A stretch of 8,288 nucleotides of DNA, taken from contig JAAFIG010000063.1 in NCBI GenBank assembly GCA_013298595.1, positions 1 through 8,288 of the forward strand, given 5' to 3'. The stretch's first letter is position 1; each line of letters starts with the position of its first letter. Position numbers and translations under genes: made by a program. Of this stretch, positions 5,673 to 8,288 are shown piece by piece. Origin of the DNA: Deinococcales bacterium (GTDB lineage Bacteria; Deinococcota; Deinococci; Deinococcales; JAAFIG01). The notes beneath the pieces were generated by a model, which was given only the letters and a program-made list of their open reading frames with translations, had not been told where the DNA came from and searched no databases.

Positions 5673-7466
5673 ATGAAAAAAATCTCTTTATTCGGTTGCA
5701 TTGCTCTGCTCGGCATTGGTTTAGTAGCTTGTCCATCTCCAACCAATATGCGGGCTTCGGTCAAAGGAAAAATCAATTTAGCCAACACCAAACCACAAAG
5801 CGCTCCTGTGTTCGTCCAAGGTCAAGTGATTGTGAAGTTCCGCAGCGGACTTCAAGCGACCAATGCCGTGAAATTACAAGCATCCGGAATTCAATTGGCT
5901 CGAGTTCGCACATTAGGCATTGAACGCACAGCCCTATATAACTCAAACGCAACCCATGACCAAACCCTAAAAATGGTCGCCGAATTAAATGCCCGATCTG
6001 ATGTTGAATACGCTCAAGTCTCGAGAATCTATCAACCCAAGTCAACTGTACCAAACGATACTCATTACAATTTGCAATGGCATTACACCAACATGAATAT
6101 CCCAGCCGCATGGGAAATCACCACTGGTGTGGAAAGTACCGTGGTTGCCGTAGTGGATGACGGAATGCTTTACAACGCTGCCAGTCCAGATGCTGCCACA
6201 AACGATGCTGACCCGCTAACCCACCCTGATTTTGCTGGCAAAGTGATTGGTGGTTACGACTTTATCTCGGATACTGCGGCGGCTGGGGATGGTAATGGAC
6301 GCGACAATAATCCTTACGATGTTAGCCGTGGATTGCATGGCACACACGTCGCTGGAACAATTGCTGCTGCCACCAACAACAATGCTTTTGGGGCAGGAGT
6401 CAATTGGAATGCTAAACTGTTGAACATCAGAGTTTTAGGTAAAGGTGGCGGCTCAGAAGCTGACATTACCGATGGTGTCCTTTGGGCGGCAGGTTTAGCA
6501 GCAGGTGGGTTACCCATCAACCCAAACCCAGCCAAGGTAATCAACATGAGCCTTGGCGGAGACGGAGCTTGTACACCCTTTGAGCAAGATGTTTATAACA
6601 AAGTAGTTGCGGCTGGTGCAATTATTATTGTCGCCGCAGGCAACGAAAACGAAAATGTCAGTAAACCCAAAGCCCCCGCCAATTGCCAGAACGTGATTAC
6701 TGTAGGTGCGACAGGTTCAAACAATCGTCGTGCGCCATACTCGAACTTTGGTCCTCGAGTGGATGTTATGGCACCTGGCGGCGACAGTTCACTATCCATT
6801 ACCGTGAACGACAAACGATACCAAGGTGGTGTTTTTAGCACTTACATGAACGCAGGTAAAACCGCTTTTAACCTCGGAGCAATAGATGGTACAAGCATGG
6901 CAACACCACACATTGCTGGTTTGGTCAGTTTAATGGTTGGCTTGAAACCAAGCATGACTTTCACCGAAGCTCGAGATTTGCTAAGAAACAATGCCAACGC
7001 CTTAGCGGCAGGTGCATGTAGCGCTGGCAATGCTGCGATAGACGACAGCACAGGTTGCGGAGCTGGTCTGGTGGATGCCGCCAAAACCCTGCAAGCGGTT
7101 CAGGCTTCGCTTGGTGTGACCGTACCCGTGCCGACTCCACCTGCCCCTCCTGCTGCCAATCCAGTCAAGCTCTTTGTCTTGGCTGACAATCCGTTCGACC
7201 TAAACGACAAACAAGTCGAAGTTACACTCCCCACCCTCCAGAATGTGACTCCTAAATTTTCACAAAGCGCAAGCGCTTCGCCCAACAGTGTCAGTTACAG
7301 CATCACCGATCTTGCACCAGGAATGTACACAATCCGAGTATATGCCGACCTTGACGGTGACAAGAAATTCGATGCCGATGAACCATCTGGCACAAGCGAG
7401 GAAGAACTAACCAGTGGTGAAAACAAAGAAGACGAAGACCTCGAGATGAGTCCAGACAGCCCGTAA
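5673..7466 (+). CDS. Secreted subtilisin-like (S8) serine protease, lipoprotein
   Basis: A 597-residue protease. The signal MKKISLFGCIALLGIGLVAC ends in a lipobox with Cys20, so the protein should be lipid-anchored outside the inner membrane. A pro-region (about 45-120; VFVQGQVIVKFRSGL... DVEYAQVSRIYQP) resembles the I9-type inhibitor that is cleaved off. The catalytic triad is Asp162 (VAVVDDG), His222 (HGTHVAGTI) and Ser408 (GTSMATPHIAG). The oxyanion Asn is Asn324 (AAGNEN). The serine motif has the usual GTSMATP, but a second Asp replaces the common Ser/Thr after the catalytic Asp. The catalytic domain ends near 478, followed by a Pro-rich linker (PVPTPPAPPAANP) and a beta domain with DLDGDKKFDADE (560-571), a calcium-loop-like stretch, then a very acidic tail. 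The frame opens 37 codons earlier, but AAGGA five bases before ATG 5673 and the signal peptide fix the start. Confidence 0.95.
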   Translation: MKKISLFGCIALLGIGLVACPSPTNMRASVKGKINLANTKPQSAPVFVQGQVIVKFRSGLQATNAVKLQASGIQLARVRTLGIERTALYNSNATHDQTLKMVAELNARSDVEYAQVSRIYQPKSTVPNDTHYNLQWHYTNMNIPAAWEITTGVESTVVAVVDDGMLYNAASPDAATNDADPLTHPDFAGKVIGGYDFISDTAAAGDGNGRDNNPYDVSRGLHGTHVAGTIAAATNNNAFGAGVNWNAKLLNIRVLGKGGGSEADITDGVLWAAGLAAGGLPINPNPAKVINMSLGGDGACTPFEQDVYNKVVAAGAIIIVAAGNENENVSKPKAPANCQNVITVGATGSNNRRAPYSNFGPRVDVMAPGGDSSLSITVNDKRYQGGVFSTYMNAGKTAFNLGAIDGTSMATPHIAGLVSLMVGLKPSMTFTEARDLLRNNANALAAGACSAGNAAIDDSTGCGAGLVDAAKTLQAVQASLGVTVPVPTPPAPPAANPVKLFVLADNPFDLNDKQVEVTLPTLQNVTPKFSQSASASPNSVSYSITDLAPGMYTIRVYADLDGDKKFDADEPSGTSEEELTSGENKEDEDLEMSPDSP

Positions 7467-7484
7467 GCAACAAGCCTAAATCAT

Positions 7485-7514
7485 GAGTCGGGTGGGTTTT
7501 CACCCACCCGACTC
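7485..7514 (+). terminator. Perfect 12-base hairpin after the protease gene
   Basis: GAGTCGGGTGGG (7485-7496) and CCCACCCGACTC (7503-7514) are exact complements around TTTTCA, 18 bases after the stop. It can extend to 13 pairs with loop TTTC. GAGCCGTTTATG follows, so no real T-run is present. It is very stable and well placed, so most likely a terminator, though not of the canonical form. Its right foot overlaps a CTCGAG. Confidence 0.7.
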
Positions 7515-7634
7515 GAGCCGTTTATGTCAGCATCGCTGCCAAAATCCCAAGAATCTCAGGTCATTTAAGACTGCTTATCCACCGTTAAAACGTTCTGCTC
7601 GAGATGCAAGAAAGTCAAGTGTAACAACTCGTGA

Positions 7635-7640
7635 TACAGT
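7635..7640 (+). promoter_or_regulatory. Possible extended -10 box before the glycoside hydrolase
   Basis: TACAGT preceded by TG plus one base (TGnTAnnnT) ends five bases before the ATG at 7646. No Shine-Dalgarno lies between. This would start the transcript at or next to the start codon. No clear -35 is seen, which is common for extended -10 promoters. Confidence 0.4.
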
Positions 7641-7645
7641 GATTT

Positions 7646-8288
7646 ATGAAACAACAACGAATGATTGCAGGCTTGGTTTTGACGCTTGGGACGGTTATTT
7701 TGCTTTCCCAGAATGTGATGACGGCAACTTTACAAGTGGCTGTTGTTGACAACACCAGCTTGCAGCAAAAGATGCTGGTCGGCTATCAAGGCTGGTTTGC
7801 GGCTCCTGGTGACGGTTCTCGAGTCAATAATTGGAGTCACTGGCTGAAAGGCAATGCGCCCAATCAAACGCCTTTGGTGGATATGTGGCCCGACTTGCGC
7901 GAGTACGATGCAGACGAGCTTTTTTCCACACCGCTGACCCTGCCCAGTGGCAGCCCCGCCAAAGCATTTTCGTCTTTCAAAGAAAAAACGGTTTTGCGGC
8001 ACTTTCGCTGGATGCAGGAAGCTGGGATTGATGGCGCTTTGCTGCAACGTTTTGTGCGTGCAATTCAAGACCCAAGGTTTTTTGATTTTCGCAACCAAGT
8101 CACACGCAACGTGATCAAAGGCGCTGAAACGTACGGGCGTGTATTTGCGATGGAATATGATCTTTCGATTCAGGATGCCGAGTTGCTGAAAAAAGATTGG
8201 ATGTTCCTTGTTGATACCCTCAAAGTCACGGCAAGCTCGCGTTATTTGCGTCACAAAGGTCGTCCACTCTTGGCAATCTGGGGGATTG
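7646..8288 (+). CDS. Secreted glycoside hydrolase, GH71/99-like, 5' part
   Basis: The frame starts MKQQRMIAGLVLTLGTVILL, a signal peptide with probable cleavage near residue 27 (MTA), and stays open to the window edge (214 codons), so the C-terminus is missing. The mature start KMLVGYQGWFAAPGDGSRV (42-60), then NNWSHW, LVDMWPDLREYD, STPLTLPSGSPAKAFSS, TVLRHFRWMQEAGIDGALLQRF (115-136) and GRVFAMEYDLS (164-174) follow the pattern of bacterial 71/99-like barrel enzymes, annotated variously as xylosidase/arabinosidase-like or endo-mannosidase-related. The catalytic acids of GH99 lie in the later half, outside this window, so substrate and activity cannot be judged. An exported sugar-cleaving enzyme is the safe reading. 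Only one CTCGAG (7818) occurs in 643 bases. Confidence 0.8.
   Translation, partial: MKQQRMIAGLVLTLGTVILLSQNVMTATLQVAVVDNTSLQQKMLVGYQGWFAAPGDGSRVNNWSHWLKGNAPNQTPLVDMWPDLREYDADELFSTPLTLPSGSPAKAFSSFKEKTVLRHFRWMQEAGIDGALLQRFVRAIQDPRFFDFRNQVTRNVIKGAETYGRVFAMEYDLSIQDAELLKKDWMFLVDTLKVTASSRYLRHKGRPLLAIWGI

Larger units (their letters stand above)
154..7823. repeat. Highly iterated palindrome CTCGAG, about 48 copies
   Basis: I count 48 copies between 154 and 7823, for example at 567, 687, 880, 1102, 1219, 1445, 1580 in the kinase; 1681, 1780, 1806, 1980, 2128, 2205, 2260 in the regulator; 3456 and 3549 in the nitroreductase; and 4229, 4355, 4379, 4870, 4884, 4920, 5255, 5633, 5648, 7512, 7598 between genes. 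Chance predicts about two. In genes it is read in all three frames (Leu-Glu, Ser-Arg or Ser-Ser, X-Arg-Val/Asp/Glu), so protein sequence does not drive it. It resembles cyanobacterial HIP1 in behaviour. The longest gap is about 6026-6753, inside the protease catalytic core. Confidence 0.9.

Noticed and set aside
7730-8254. Minus-strand open frame of about 174 codons
   Set aside because: It lies opposite the glycoside hydrolase, whose plus-strand frame has a signal peptide and recognisable family motifs.

Overview
The window comes from a bacterium of roughly balanced base composition. Several features lean towards Deinococcota, but only as an inference. A response-regulator/kinase pair, a SARP-like regulator remnant and a subtilisin-like lipoprotein all resemble types I associate with that phylum. 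At three genes a TAnnnT box lies 5 or 6 nt before the ATG with no Shine-Dalgarno, as in leaderless transcripts, while other genes have a clear AGGAG. The most striking property is the palindrome CTCGAG, which I count 48 times in 8.3 kb (about two expected by chance). It occurs in genes, in all three reading frames, and between genes.

Left part (1-2815): the 3' end of an unidentified plus-strand gene converges on a minus-strand cluster. Read in its own direction, that cluster is a small membrane protein with two SHOCT motifs, an OmpR-type response regulator, and a HAMP/HisKA sensor kinase whose ATG directly follows the regulator's stop. A GA/CT-rich hairpin separates the SHOCT gene from the regulator. 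This is one envelope-sensing module, perhaps with internal transcription control.

Middle (2816-4397): a divergent nitroreductase of the iodotyrosine-deiodinase type is followed, tail to tail, by the wreck of a large SARP-like transcriptional regulator. Only its DNA-binding end, one helical piece and its C-terminus remain, in shifted frames. Upstream of the wreck lies a region of stacked inverted repeats that leads to the next plus-strand gene.

Right part (4398-8288), all plus strand: a small exported beta-rich protein, probably an outer-membrane barrel; a small dimeric alpha/beta-barrel (ABM-like) protein; a REPIN-like double hairpin; a 59-residue unknown small gene; a secreted S8 (subtilisin-like) lipoprotein protease with a perfect hairpin after it; and the first 214 codons of a secreted glycoside hydrolase of the 71/99-like group, cut by the window end. 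Much of this side acts at or outside the cell envelope. I see no tRNA, rRNA, CRISPR array, transposase or phage gene, and no evidence of a multi-gene defence or otherwise new system. The unusual content lies in the repeats and signals.
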